Notes: generated by a model not told the origin, from the sequence alone. A DNA stretch of 6,445 bases from Gammaproteobacteria bacterium (GCA_003694425.1 RFJX01000232.1:1-6445), one strand, 5' to 3'. Positions 1-6,445 are shown, numbered from the stretch's first letter. A program made the numbers and translations.

Positions 1-916
1 ACCAGCCCAGCAGGCCGGCGCGGGTCAGGCCCAGACAACGCAGTACCGCGCCCGCGTCGCTGTTCCGATCGACGAAGTCCTGCGCCGCCAGCAGCACCGC
101 CATGGCCGCCACCAGCACCGCGCACAGCGCGGCCAGACCGAGGAAGCGCCCGGCCCGCTCCAGCGCGGTGCGGATCTCGGGACGTGCGTTGGCCAGGTCC
201 TGTAGCGCGATCCCGTCCGGCAGCGCGCGTGCCAGCTGCTTCTGCCAGGCCTGCACCGCGTCCGCCGGACCGGCCGCCAGCAGACGGTAACGCACCCGGC
301 TGGCCTCGCCCACCAGCCCCGTCGAGGCCAGATCGGCGAGATTGATCAGGGCGCGCGGCGCCACCGCCACGATCGAGCCGCCCCGATCCGGCTCCCAGGT
401 GAGGATGCGGGCGAGGACGAACTCGCGCCGTCCGAGGCGCACCCGATCGCCCACCTGCACCCCCAGGCGGGAGGCCAGCCCGGGCCCGCCCCACAGCTCG
501 TCCGGGGCCGGGATGCCGTCCGCCGGGCGGCCCTCCCTCCCCAGCTCGCCGGCGGTGCGCAACTCCCCGCGCAGCGGGTAGCCCGGCGATACCGCCTTGA
601 CCTCCACCAGGGCGAAGGCCTCGCCGGCGGCGGCGACGGAGGGGAACTCGACCGTCTCGGCGACGGCGAGACCGCGCGCCCGTGCCCGCGCCGCCAGCTC
701 CCGCGGGATCGGCCGCGACGATACCAGTGCCAGGTCCGCGCCGAGCATCTGCGCGGCGTTCAGGGTCAGGGCCCGGCCCACCCGGTCGGTGAAGAAGCCC
801 ACGGCGGTGACGGCGGCCACCGCCACCAGCACTGCCAGCGCCTGCAGGCGCATGCCGCCCTGGCCCAGGTCGTGCGGCAGCCGGCGCAGTGCCATGCGCA
901 GGATGCGCCGGCTCAC
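1..916 (-). CDS. ybbP: YbbP-like ABC transporter permease, N-terminal part (truncated by window edge)
   Basis: Membrane subunit of a putative ABC exporter of the FtsX/MacB permease superfamily, partner of the adjoining ATPase. Translating the minus strand from 916 gives 305 residues with no stop before the window edge; YbbP proteins are about 800 residues, so roughly the first third is here. There is a short basic cytoplasmic start, a first membrane helix at about residues 24-43, a long extracytoplasmic segment at 44-255 (opening with [18 protein letters not shown], as in YbbP/MacB periplasmic domains), and a second helix at about 257-278 followed by [10 protein letters not shown], typical of the FtsX core. 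The start is GTG at 916: it overlaps the ATPase stop as GTGA and has GGGAGG seven bases upstream, whereas the in-frame ATG at 895 has no such site. Substrate unknown. Superfamily fairly sure; the name rests on the ybbA/tesA context. Confidence 0.85.
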   Translation of the reverse strand, partial: MSRRILRMALRRLPHDLGQGGMRLQALAVLVAVAAVTAVGFFTDRVGRALTLNAAQMLGADLALVSSRPIPRELAARARARGLAVAETVEFPSVAAAGEAFALVEVKAVSPGYPLRGELRTAGELGREGRPADGIPAPDELWGGPGLASRLGVQVGDRVRLGRREFVLARILTWEPDRGGSIVAVAPRALINLADLASTGLVGEASRVRYRLLAAGPADAVQAWQKQLARALPDGIALQDLANARPEIRTALERAGRFLGLAALCAVLVAAMAVLLAAQDFVDRNSDAGAVLRCLGLTRAGLLGW

Positions 917-1611
917 GGCGTGTCCTCCCGGATCACACCGGCCTCCAGCTGCAGGCGGCGGTCACAGCGCCGCGCCAGCGCCGGGTCATGGGTCACCAGC
1001 ACCAGCGCCGTGCCGTGTCGTTCGCGCAGCCCGAACAGCAGGTCGATGATGCGTGCGCCGGTGCGGGAGTCGAGGTTGCCGGTGGGCTCATCCGCGAACA
1101 TCACGTCGGGCTCGGGGGCGAAGGCGCGCGCGATGGCGACGCGCTGCTGCTCGCCGCCGGAGAGCTGCTGCGGGTAGTGGTGCAGGCGGCGGCCCAGGCC
1201 GACCTCTGCCAGGACCTCCCGGGCCCGCGCCGGCGCGTCCCGTGCGCCGCTCAGCTCCAGCGGCAGCATGGTGTTCTCCAGCGCGCTCATCCCGGGCAGC
1301 AGCTGGAAGCTCTGGAACACGAAGCCCACCCGCCCGGCGCGCAGGCGGGCGCGGGCATCCTCGTCCATGCCATTGAGCCGGTGATCCAGCAACCACACCT
1401 CGCCGGCGCTCGGCAGGTCGAGCCCCGCGAGCAGGCCGAGCAGGGTCGACTTGCCCGAGCCCGAGGCGCCGAGGATGGCCACCGCCTCGCCCGCGCCGAC
1501 CTCGAGATCGACCCCGTCGAGGATGGTCAGCGGCCCTTCCGGGCCCTGTACCTGCCGGCGCAGGCCCCGGGCGCGGACCGGAGACGCCTTCGGGTTAGAA
1601 TGTTCCGCCAT
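913..1611 (-). CDS. ybbA: YbbA-like ABC transporter ATP-binding protein
   Basis: Cytoplasmic ATPase that should power the permease encoded just downstream; family of LolD, MacB and FtsE-type ATPases. Numbered from the upstream ATG at 1623 (236 residues): Walker [10 protein letters not shown] 52-60, Q-loop Gln104, signature LSGGEQQ 154-160, Walker B VMFADEP 174-180 with catalytic Glu179, and H-loop His212 in VTHD. All catalytic residues are intact and the length is normal. I place the start at the ATG ending at 1609 (232 residues): AGGAGG at 1624-1629 touches the 1623 ATG with no spacer but is 12 bases from this one, long but workable. The alternative start at 1623 remains possible. The gene diverges from tesA, as ybbA does in E. 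coli, and overlaps the permease by four bases, so the two form an operon. Related E. coli genes have no firmly settled substrate. Confidence 0.93.
   Translation of the reverse strand: MAEHSNPKASPVRARGLRRQVQGPEGPLTILDGVDLEVGAGEAVAILGASGSGKSTLLGLLAGLDLPSAGEVWLLDHRLNGMDEDARARLRAGRVGFVFQSFQLLPGMSALENTMLPLELSGARDAPARAREVLAEVGLGRRLHHYPQQLSGGEQQRVAIARAFAPEPDVMFADEPTGNLDSRTGARIIDLLFGLRERHGTALVLVTHDPALARRCDRRLQLEAGVIREDTP
924..929 (-). promoter_or_regulatory. Ribosome binding site of the permease gene
   Basis: GGGAGG on the minus strand lies inside the last codons of the ATPase gene, seven bases before the GTG at 916. It decides the permease start in favour of GTG over the ATG at 895, and suggests the permease is made by coupled translation with the ATPase. 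Confidence 0.7.
1574..1601 (+). promoter_or_regulatory. Candidate promoter of tesA-mutS
   Basis: TAGAAT at 1596-1601 matches the -10 consensus at five of six bases. CGGACC at 1574-1579, 16 bases upstream, matches the -35 consensus at three (G, A, C). Transcription would begin near 1608-1610, essentially at the tesA ATG. The site lies within the start of the oppositely oriented ATPase gene. Only a visual match; the -35 box is weak. Confidence 0.4.
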
Positions 1612-2257
1612 GTCTCGCTGCATCCTCCTGCTTCTCGTGCTCTGTTGTCCGCTCCCCGAGGCGATCGCCGCCTGCCGGGTGCTGGTCCTGGGCGACAGCC
1701 TCAGCGCCGCCTACGGCATCGACCCGCGCGAGGGCTGGGTGGCGCTGCTCGAGGCCCGCCTGCGCGATCGCGAGCCTCCGTGCGAGCTGGTCAACTCCAG
1801 CATCCCGGGGGAGACCAGTGCGGGCGGACTCGCCCGGCTGGACCGGGCACTGGAGCGTTTCTCGCCCACCATCGTGCTCATCGAGCTGGGCGCGAACGAC
1901 GGCCTCCGCGGCCTGCCGCCCGGGCGCCTGCGGGCCAATCTCGAGGCCATGATACGCAAGGTGCGCCGGCACGGCGCCCTTCCGGTGCTGATCGGCGTCC
2001 GCCTGCCACCCAATTACGGTCCCGCCTACCGCGAGGCCTACTCCGCCGTCTACCTCCAGGTAGCGGACCGCATGGAGGTGCCGCTGGTTCCGCGCCTGCT
2101 GGAGGGCGTGGGCGAGCGCCTGGAGCTGATGCAGGGCGACGGCCTGCATCCGCGGGCACAGGCCCAGCCGCGGATCCTGGACAACGTCTGGCGCGTGCTG
2201 GAACCCCTGCTGCCCCCATCCCCGCGCCAGGCCACGGCTGCCGTACCCCGGGCATGA
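1610..2257 (+). CDS. tesA: TesA/TAP family SGNH (GDSL) esterase/thioesterase/lysophospholipase
   Basis: Predicted periplasmic hydrolase of acyl-CoA thioesters, short esters or lysophospholipids (TesA/ApeA/PldC family). 215 residues, close to E. coli TesA. Residues 1-20 are a signal peptide with a run of Leu/Val/Cys and an A-I-A signal-peptidase site. All SGNH blocks are present: GDSLSAAYG 28-36 with nucleophile Ser30; block II Gly73 in [10 protein letters not shown]; block III GAND with Asn96; and block V DGLHP with Asp177 and His180. The ATG at 1610 is chosen because it begins the signal peptide; further upstream the frame is antisense to the ATPase gene. No purine-rich ribosome binding site precedes it. 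The stop overlaps the mutS start (ATGA). Odd point: Cys22 sits in IAAC, a formal lipobox, but the fold starts one residue later, leaving no linker. Family assignment is secure; the natural substrate is not known from sequence. Confidence 0.95.
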   Translation: MSRCILLLLVLCCPLPEAIAACRVLVLGDSLSAAYGIDPREGWVALLEARLRDREPPCELVNSSIPGETSAGGLARLDRALERFSPTIVLIELGANDGLRGLPPGRLRANLEAMIRKVRRHGALPVLIGVRLPPNYGPAYREAYSAVYLQVADRMEVPLVPRLLEGVGERLELMQGDGLHPRAQAQPRILDNVWRVLEPLLPPSPRQATAAVPRA

Positions 2258-4836
2258 GCGAGCCGGCGGCAACCCCGCTCGAGGCGCACACCCCGATGAT
2301 GCGCCAGTATCTCTCGATCAAGGCGCAGTATCCGGACAAGCTGCTCTTCTACCGGATGGGCGACTTCTACGAGTTCTTCTACGACGACGCCCGCCGCGCC
2401 GCCGAGCTGCTCGACATCACCCTGACCACGCGGGGCGCCTCCGCGGGCGAGCCCATCCCCATGGCCGGGGTCCCGGTCCACTCGGTGGAGGGCTACCTGG
2501 CGAAGCTGGTGAAACTCGGGGTACCGGCGGTGATCTGCGAGCAGACCGGCGACCCCGCCACGGCGAAGGGACCGGTGGAACGGCGCGTGGTCCGCATCGT
2601 GACGCCGGGCACCCTTACCGAGGAGCCGCTGCTCGAGGAGGGCAGGGAGAACCTCCTGCTGGCCCTGGCCCTGGATCGCGGCCGCCTGGGCCTGGCCTGG
2701 GCCGACTGCTCCAGCGGCCGCTTCCGCCTGCTGGAGCTGGAGGGACCGGAGCCGCTGGCCGACGAACTGGTCCGGCTGGAGCCGGCCGAGGTCCTGGTCA
2801 GTGAGGACTCACCGCTCATGGAGGCCCTTGCCGGCCGGAACGTCACCCGCCTGCCCCCCTGGCAGTTCGACCCCGGCCGCGGAGAGCGGGCGCTGTGCGA
2901 GCAGTATGGCCTGGGGCACCTGGACGGCCTTGGCATCGGCCATGCCAGGGCCGCGGTGGCCGCCGCCGGGGCCCTGCTCGACTACGCCGGCGAGAGCCTG
3001 CGCGCGGCGCTGCCCCACCTCGAACCACCACGCCTGGAGCGGCGCGAGGGGTGGGTCCTGATGGATGCCGCCACCCGCCGCAACCTGGAGATCGATCGCA
3101 ACCTGCGCGGGGGCACCGAGCAGACCCTGCTCAGCGTCCTCGACACCTGCCGTACCGCCATGGGCCAGCGCCTCCTGCGCCGCTGGCTCAACCACCCCCT
3201 GCGCGACGACGAGGCGGTCCGCCGTCGCCATCGGGCGGTAGCCGCGCTCCTGGAGGACGAGACCTTCGAGGCGGTACGCGGCCCCCTGCGCCAGGTGGGG
3301 GACCTCGAACGGGTCCTCTCCCGGGTGGCCCTGCGCAGCGCCCGGCCCCGTGACCTGACCCGTCTGCGCCAGGCCCTGGGCGTGGTGCCCGGTCTGCGCG
3401 GGCTGCTGGAGTCCGCCGGCGACCCGGCGCTGGCCGCGCTGGCGCGGCGCCTCGGCGAGCACGGGCCGCTGCACCGGACCCTGACCGCTGCGCTGGCCGA
3501 GAACCCGGCCGCCCAGGTCCGCGACGGAGGGGTGATCGCCGACGGCTATGACGGGGAACTGGACCGCTGTCGTGCACTGGACCGCGACGCCAGCGGACAG
3601 CTCGCGGAGACCGAGCGGCGGGAGCGGCAGCGCACCGGCATCGCCACCCTCAAGGTGGGCTACAACCGGGTTCACGGCTACTACATCGAGGTGGGGCGCA
3701 GCCATGCCGGGAAGGTCCCCGCAGACTACCAGCGCCGCCAGACCCTGAAGGCGGTGGAGCGCTATGTCACGCCGGAACTCAAGGAGTTCGAGGAGCAGGT
3801 CCTGCGGGCCCGGGAACAGGCCCTGGCGCGGGAGAAGCAGCTGTACGACGAGCTGCTGGAGCTGCTCGCGGGGCACCTCGCGCAGCTGCAGGGCTGCGCC
3901 GCGGCCCTGGCCGAACTGGACGTGCTCGCCTGCTTCGCCGAGCGGGCCGCGGCGCTGGAACTGTGCTGTCCGGAACTGGTGCCAGACCCGGTGATCGAGA
4001 TCCGCCAGGGGCGCCACCCGGTGGTGGAGCGGCTGGAACAGGTCCCCTTCATCGCCAACGACCTGGTGCTGGGACCGGAGCGGCGGATGCTGGTCATCAC
4101 CGGCCCCAACATGGGCGGCAAGTCCACCTACATGCGCCAGGCGGCGCTCATCGTGATCCTGGCCCGGGCCGGCGCCTTCGTCCCCGCCGCCAGCGCCCGC
4201 ATCGGCCCGGTGGACCGGATCTTCACCCGGATCGGCGCCGCGGACGAGCTGGCCTCGGGCCGCTCCACCTTCATGGTGGAGATGACCGAGACCGCCAATA
4301 TCCTCCACAACGCCACCTCCCACAGCCTGGTGCTGATGGACGAGATCGGGCGCGGCACCAGCACCTTCGACGGCCTCGCCCTCGCCTGGGCGACGGCCGA
4401 GGCCCTGGCCGGCGAGCTGCGCCCCTTCTGCCTCTTCGCCACCCACTACTTCGAGCTGACCGCCTTGGCCGAGGAGCTGGAAGGGGTGGCCAATGTGCGC
4501 CTCGATGCCGTCGAGCATGGGGACAGCCTGGTCTTCCTGCACCAGGTGCGGGAGGGGCCGGCGAGCCAGTCCTACGGCCTGCAGGTGGCCCTGCTGGCGG
4601 GCGTGCCGGAGGCGGTGGTGCGCCGGGCGCGGGAGCATCTGCGGGAGCTGGAGGCGCGCCAGGTGGAACTGCAGCAGCCGCACCGCCCGCAACCCGACCT
4701 GTTCGCCCCCGGACCCGGCACGGGCAGAGGGGCGGATCTGGTCCGCCAACTGAAGGCGATCGACCCCGACGGGCTCACCCCGCGCGAGGCCCTCGACCTC
4801 CTCTACCGCCTCAGGCGTGGCCTGGAGCAGGAATGA
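2254..4836 (+). CDS. mutS: DNA mismatch repair protein MutS
   Basis: Cytoplasmic ATPase that recognises mismatches and small loops and recruits MutL. 860 residues (E. coli 853). The mismatch-binding domain has the GDFYEF motif at 36-41, where Phe38 stacks on the mispaired base and Glu40 contacts it. Connector, lever and clamp domains follow to about residue 560. The ATPase domain has Walker [10 protein letters not shown] 617-625 (Lys623), the signature-like stretch [13 protein letters not shown], Walker [11 protein letters not shown] with Asp696 and Glu697, and His731 in [14 protein letters not shown] at 813-817 fits the sliding-clamp binding consensus, and the C-terminal tail ([17 protein letters not shown]) matches the dimer/tetramer helix pair. 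All key residues are intact. The start ATG at 2254 overlaps the tesA stop as ATGA and no Shine-Dalgarno sequence is visible before it, so translation probably depends on tesA. A 115-base gap separates it from fdxA. Confidence 0.98.
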   Translation: MSEPAATPLEAHTPMMRQYLSIKAQYPDKLLFYRMGDFYEFFYDDARRAAELLDITLTTRGASAGEPIPMAGVPVHSVEGYLAKLVKLGVPAVICEQTGDPATAKGPVERRVVRIVTPGTLTEEPLLEEGRENLLLALALDRGRLGLAWADCSSGRFRLLELEGPEPLADELVRLEPAEVLVSEDSPLMEALAGRNVTRLPPWQFDPGRGERALCEQYGLGHLDGLGIGHARAAVAAAGALLDYAGESLRAALPHLEPPRLERREGWVLMDAATRRNLEIDRNLRGGTEQTLLSVLDTCRTAMGQRLLRRWLNHPLRDDEAVRRRHRAVAALLEDETFEAVRGPLRQVGDLERVLSRVALRSARPRDLTRLRQALGVVPGLRGLLESAGDPALAALARRLGEHGPLHRTLTAALAENPAAQVRDGGVIADGYDGELDRCRALDRDASGQLAETERRERQRTGIATLKVGYNRVHGYYIEVGRSHAGKVPADYQRRQTLKAVERYVTPELKEFEEQVLRAREQALAREKQLYDELLELLAGHLAQLQGCAAALAELDVLACFAERAAALELCCPELVPDPVIEIRQGRHPVVERLEQVPFIANDLVLGPERRMLVITGPNMGGKSTYMRQAALIVILARAGAFVPAASARIGPVDRIFTRIGAADELASGRSTFMVEMTETANILHNATSHSLVLMDEIGRGTSTFDGLALAWATAEALAGELRPFCLFATHYFELTALAEELEGVANVRLDAVEHGDSLVFLHQVREGPASQSYGLQVALLAGVPEAVVRRAREHLRELEARQVELQQPHRPQPDLFAPGPGTGRGADLVRQLKAIDPDGLTPREALDLLYRLRRGLEQE

Positions 4837-4872
4837 AGCCCCGCCACGGCCCTGTTACCGCGCACGGCTTTC

Positions 4873-4881
4873 TGCGAAAAT
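4873..4881 (+). promoter_or_regulatory. Candidate extended -10 promoter element upstream of fdxA
   Basis: TGCGAAAAT sits in an AT-rich island (4876-4890) in otherwise very GC-rich DNA, between mutS and fdxA. It has the TGn extension and four of six -10 bases, and would start a message near 4888. An overlapping alternative -10 is TATATC at 4881-4886. No clear -35 box was found. This would let fdxA be transcribed apart from mutS. Confidence 0.3.
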
Positions 4882-4892
4882 ATATCGATTGC

Positions 4893-4911
4893 GCCGCCAG
4901 TGAACGGCGGC
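4893..4911 (+). promoter_or_regulatory. Hairpin in the fdxA leader
   Basis: GCCGCC and GGCGGC form a perfect six-pair stem around the seven-base loop AGTGAAC, 40 bases before the fdxA start and just after the AT-rich candidate promoter. No T run follows, so it does not look like an intrinsic terminator for mutS. It may stabilise the 5' end of the message or be chance in GC-rich DNA. Confidence 0.3.
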
Positions 4912-4951
4912 TGCCACAGGATCTGTCGTCAAACCCGGGAAAGGTGAAACC

Positions 4952-5275
4952 ATGGCATTCGTAGTCATCGAAAACTGCATCAAGTGCAAGTACACCGATT
5001 GCGTCGAGGTCTGTCCGGTGGACTGCTTCCACGAAGGCCCCAACATGCTGGTCATCGATCCGGACGAGTGTATCGATTGCACCCTGTGCGAGCCGGAGTG
5101 CCCGGTGGAGGCGATCGTCTCGGAGGAGGACGTGCCGGCCGACCAGAAGCAATTCATCGAGCTCAACGCCGAGCTCTCCAAGGAATGGCCGGTGATCACC
5201 GAGGCCAAGGACCCGCTGCCCGATGCCGACGAGTGGAAGGACGTGCCGGGCAAGCTCAAGTACCTGGAACGCTGA
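4952..5275 (+). CDS. fdxA: 7Fe ferredoxin ([3Fe-4S][4Fe-4S]), FdxA/FdI type
   Basis: Small cytoplasmic electron carrier of 107 residues, the size and layout of Azotobacter vinelandii ferredoxin I. Cysteines lie at 9, 12, 17, 21, 25, 40, 43, 46 and 50. Without the initiator Met they coincide with FdI positions 8, 11, 16, 20, 24, 39, 42, 45 and 49. By that correspondence Cys9, Cys17 and Cys50 hold the [3Fe-4S] cluster, Cys21, Cys40, Cys43 and Cys46 hold the [4Fe-4S] cluster, and Cys12 and Cys25 are free. The spacing between the first cluster's cysteines (C-x7-C) identifies the 7Fe rather than 8Fe class. The acidic tail of about 50 residues (rich in Glu/Asp, ending KYLER) is typical of FdxA. AAGGTG at 4941-4946 lies five bases before the ATG. 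mutS-fdxA adjacency also occurs in Pseudomonas. The redox partner cannot be read from the sequence. Confidence 0.96.
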   Translation: MAFVVIENCIKCKYTDCVEVCPVDCFHEGPNMLVIDPDECIDCTLCEPECPVEAIVSEEDVPADQKQFIELNAELSKEWPVITEAKDPLPDADEWKDVPGKLKYLER

Positions 5276-5296
5276 ACGCCTCCTGAGCCCGCCGCG

Positions 5297-5321
5297 AGGG
5301 GGCGCCATGCCGGCGCCCCTT
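5297..5321 (+). terminator. Hairpin terminator between convergent fdxA and speD
   Basis: GGGGCGCC (5299-5306) pairs perfectly with GGCGCCCC (5312-5319) around the loop ATGCC, extended by a G-T and an A-T pair. It lies 21 bases after the fdxA stop, followed by TTCCGCCTT, an imperfect T tract. That makes it a plausible intrinsic terminator for fdxA. It is also 24 bases beyond the speD stop on the other strand, but no T run follows it there, so termination of speD by it is less certain. Confidence 0.6.
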
Positions 5322-5344
5322 CCGCCTTGCCTGCACGGCTCCGG

Positions 5345-6133
5345 TCAGAGCCGCCTGCCGTAGAAGATCTCCTCCATCTCCTGCTGCAGCAGGGCCTCGA
5401 TCCGCCTGCGCTCGTCTTCCGGCAGCCGGTCCGCCTCCAGCCGGAACATATAGTCGTCCAGGTTGAAGTCCAGCAGCCTCATCTTGGTGTGGAAGAGGTT
5501 CTCCTCGAAGACGTTGACGTCCACCGCCTGGTAGCGGTCCTTGGTCTCCTCGTCGAGGAAGTCCTGGATGGAATGGATCTGGTGGTCGATGAAGAGTTTG
5601 TCCCCGTGGATGTCGCGGGTGAAGCCCCGCACCCGGTAATCCATTATGACGATATCCGACTCGAAGGCGTGGATGAGATAATTCAGGGCCTTGAGCGGCG
5701 AGATGCGGCCGCAGGTCGCCACGTCGATATCGGCCCGGAAGGTGCTGATCCCCCCCGCGGGGTGGCTCTCGGGATAGGTATGGACGGCGATGTGGCTCTT
5801 GTCCAGGTGCGCCACCACGGTCTCCGGCAGGGGACCCGGTGAGGCGCTGGTGCCCAGCTCCAGCGGCGGATTGGCCTCCTCGCTGATCAGCATGGTGACG
5901 CTGGCCCCGACGGGGTCGTAGTCGGCATGGGCCACGTTGAGTACCCGCGCACCGATGATCTCCGCCACCGTCTCCAGGATCGCAGTCAGCCGCTTGCCGT
6001 TGTAGGCATCGTCGATATAGGCCAGGTAGTCCTGCAGCTGGGCGTCGCTGTCGGTGTAGCAGATGTCGTAGATGTTGAAGCTGAGCGACTTGGTCAGGTT
6101 GTTGAAACCGTGCAGGGCGATCTTCGGGTTCAA
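5345..6133 (-). CDS. speD: S-adenosylmethionine decarboxylase proenzyme SpeD
   Basis: Decarboxylates S-adenosylmethionine to give the aminopropyl donor for spermidine synthesis; pyruvoyl-dependent, cytoplasmic. 262 residues, matching the long E. coli-type enzyme (264) rather than the short Thermotoga/Bacillus type. The opening [20 protein letters not shown] is the family's characteristic N-terminus. Self-cleavage should fall between Lys112 and Ser113 in [10 protein letters not shown], giving a beta chain of 112 and a pyruvoyl-bearing alpha chain of 150 residues. His118 and Cys141 (in [17 protein letters not shown]) correspond to the E. coli processing and proton-donor residues. The only start codon near the conserved N-terminus is TTG (6131-6133); no ATG or GTG lies in frame between it and the predicted transcription start, and the ribosome binding site is weak (GAGA, eight bases away). 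No speE follows; the gene converges on fdxA. Confidence 0.97.
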   Translation of the reverse strand: MNPKIALHGFNNLTKSLSFNIYDICYTDSDAQLQDYLAYIDDAYNGKRLTAILETVAEIIGARVLNVAHADYDPVGASVTMLISEEANPPLELGTSASPGPLPETVVAHLDKSHIAVHTYPESHPAGGISTFRADIDVATCGRISPLKALNYLIHAFESDIVIMDYRVRGFTRDIHGDKLFIDHQIHSIQDFLDEETKDRYQAVDVNVFEENLFHTKMRLLDFNLDDYMFRLEADRLPEDERRRIEALLQQEMEEIFYGRRL

Positions 6134-6167
6134 GTCGGCTGTCTCGGCGGCTCGTTCGGGTCGCGCG

Positions 6168-6176
6168 ATTGTATCA
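6168..6176 (-). promoter_or_regulatory. speD: Extended -10 promoter of speD
   Basis: On the minus strand this reads TGATACAAT: the TGn extension directly joined to TACAAT, five of six -10 consensus bases. Transcription would start near 6161, giving a leader of about 28 bases before the TTG start of speD. No good -35 box is present at 16-18 bases, which is common for extended -10 promoters. Confidence 0.6.
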
Positions 6177-6351
6177 GACCGGGCGGGTACAAGGAGCCAT
6201 CGCAGATGGTCGATCCGGTCGGCGAGCCCGAGGCCCTGCCGGCCGTATCATTTCCGGCGAATCCGGTTCAAAAACACCTCGGGCCGATTGCATCACCTCA
6301 TGGCGAACCCCGCCACGATGTGGGAAAATCTGCTGTTTTATGGAACTGATC

Positions 6352-6356
6352 AGGAG
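6352..6356 (+). promoter_or_regulatory. Ribosome binding site of purC
   Basis: AGGAG six bases before the ATG at 6363. It fixes the start of the last, truncated gene and supports that this short piece is really coding. Confidence 0.7.
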
Positions 6357-6362
6357 TCCTCC

Positions 6363-6445
6363 ATGCCAGCTGCCGCGAAGGTTTCCGCGCCAGAAGCGCT
6401 GTTCGAGAGCCACATCGGGAGCCTGCCGCTGATCCAGCGCGGCAA
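6363..6445 (+). CDS. purC: Probable phosphoribosylaminoimidazole-succinocarboxamide synthase, N-terminal fragment
   Basis: Only 27 complete codons are in the window. After about ten variable residues the peptide reads ALFESHIGSLPLIQRGK and runs off the edge. In the long (about 300-residue) SAICAR synthases of beta- and gammaproteobacteria the N-terminus has this form, a short helix, then S-L-x-L-x-x-R-G-K-V-R-D, where the RGKVRD strand begins the ATP-binding lobe; here the match stops at RGK because the sequence ends. The enzyme joins aspartate to CAIR in purine synthesis. The start is supported by AGGAG at a six-base spacing. The call is from recalled family pattern on a very short stretch, so it could be wrong; continuation with VRD and a later S-A-F-D motif would settle it. 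Confidence 0.7.
   Translation, partial: MPAAAKVSAPEALFESHIGSLPLIQRG

Larger units (their letters stand above)
6134..6362. other. Divergent intergenic region between speD and purC
   Basis: The 229 bases hold the speD promoter (minus), then on the plus strand an AAGGAG-preceded reading frame of 47 codons (6206-6349) of doubtful coding status, and near purC a candidate extended -10, TGGGAAAAT at 6321-6329, with a poor -35 (TGGCGA, 6301-6306). The part from about 6245 on is clearly richer in A and T than the genes around it. I see no PurR-like palindrome and no recognised riboswitch. Confidence 0.5.

Noticed and set aside
889..2253. The mutS frame stays open for about 455 codons upstream of the chosen start.
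   Set aside because: This part is antisense to the ATPase gene and then out of frame with tesA. Its translation is rich in Arg/Ala/Pro/Gly with no domain, as expected of GC-rich shadow frames. MutS homologues begin close to the ATG at 2254.
1595..2272. A 225-codon minus-strand frame opposite tesA.
   Set aside because: tesA has complete catalytic blocks in the other strand; the antisense peptide has no family features and would overlap the ATPase gene start.
2809..4749. A 646-codon open frame on the minus strand opposite mutS.
   Set aside because: It mirrors mutS codons in GC-rich DNA, has no recognisable motif, and its composition (Gln/Gly/Ala/His-rich) is typical of antisense shadows.
4883..5080. 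The ten bases TATCGATTGC occur at 4883-4892 in the fdxA leader and again at 5071-5080 within fdxA.
   Set aside because: The second copy encodes conserved ferredoxin residues (CIDC region) and the first is in the AT island; two copies of a ten-base word without other shared sequence is likely coincidence.
5327..5842. A 171-codon plus-strand frame opposite speD, rich in Val/Leu/Glu.
   Set aside because: It is the complement of conserved SpeD codons and would run through the 3' end of a secure gene; no independent motif or ribosome binding site.
6238..6258. Short inverted repeat GCCGG/CCGGC in the speD-purC spacer.
   Set aside because: Only five pairs around an 11-base loop; expected by chance in GC-rich DNA.
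6169..6432. An 87-codon plus-strand frame across the speD-purC spacer into purC.
   Set aside because: It overlaps the well-supported purC start in another frame and has an arbitrary Arg/Ser-rich composition.

Overview
The window is compact, very GC-rich DNA that encodes only housekeeping genes. Codon third positions are almost all G or C. The protein sequences look gammaproteobacterial: SpeD is of the long E. coli type, the ferredoxin is of the Azotobacter FdI type, mutS sits next to fdxA, and ybbA/ybbP lies divergent from tesA as in enterobacteria. A halophilic or sulfur-oxidising Chromatiales/Ectothiorhodospiraceae-like organism would fit the base composition, but that is inference and no marker gene here proves it.

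Layout, left to right. On the minus strand lie a truncated YbbP-like ABC permease (1-916) and its ATPase YbbA (913-1611), which overlap by four bases. Diverging from the ATPase, with the two start codons sharing one CATG, is tesA (1610-2257), a periplasmic GDSL/SGNH esterase/thioesterase/lysophospholipase. tesA overlaps mutS (2254-4836), the mismatch-recognition ATPase, through ATGA. After a 115-base leader with a short hairpin comes fdxA (4952-5275), a 7Fe ferredoxin, closed by a GC-rich hairpin. speD (minus, 5345-6133), the pyruvoyl enzyme S-adenosylmethionine decarboxylase, converges on it. A 229-base divergent region holds a good extended -10 promoter for speD. The window ends in the first 27 codons of a gene read as purC (SAICAR synthase, 6363 onward).

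How the genes relate. YbbA and YbbP should form one membrane complex of the MacB/LolCDE-like type. TesA is its usual genomic neighbour and acts in the same compartment on acyl esters. MutS (DNA repair), FdxA (electron transfer), SpeD (spermidine synthesis) and PurC (purine synthesis) have no evident common pathway. Their order mainly reflects conserved gammaproteobacterial synteny (mutS-fdxA, ybbA-tesA) and local rearrangement.

I saw no CRISPR array, insertion sequence, tRNA, rRNA, phage gene or defence cassette. No stretch over 300 bases lacks a gene. I found no convincing new system. The points worth a second look concern gene starts and expression: the shared CATG start, a possibly leaderless tesA message, a mutS start with no ribosome binding site, and a TTG start for speD.
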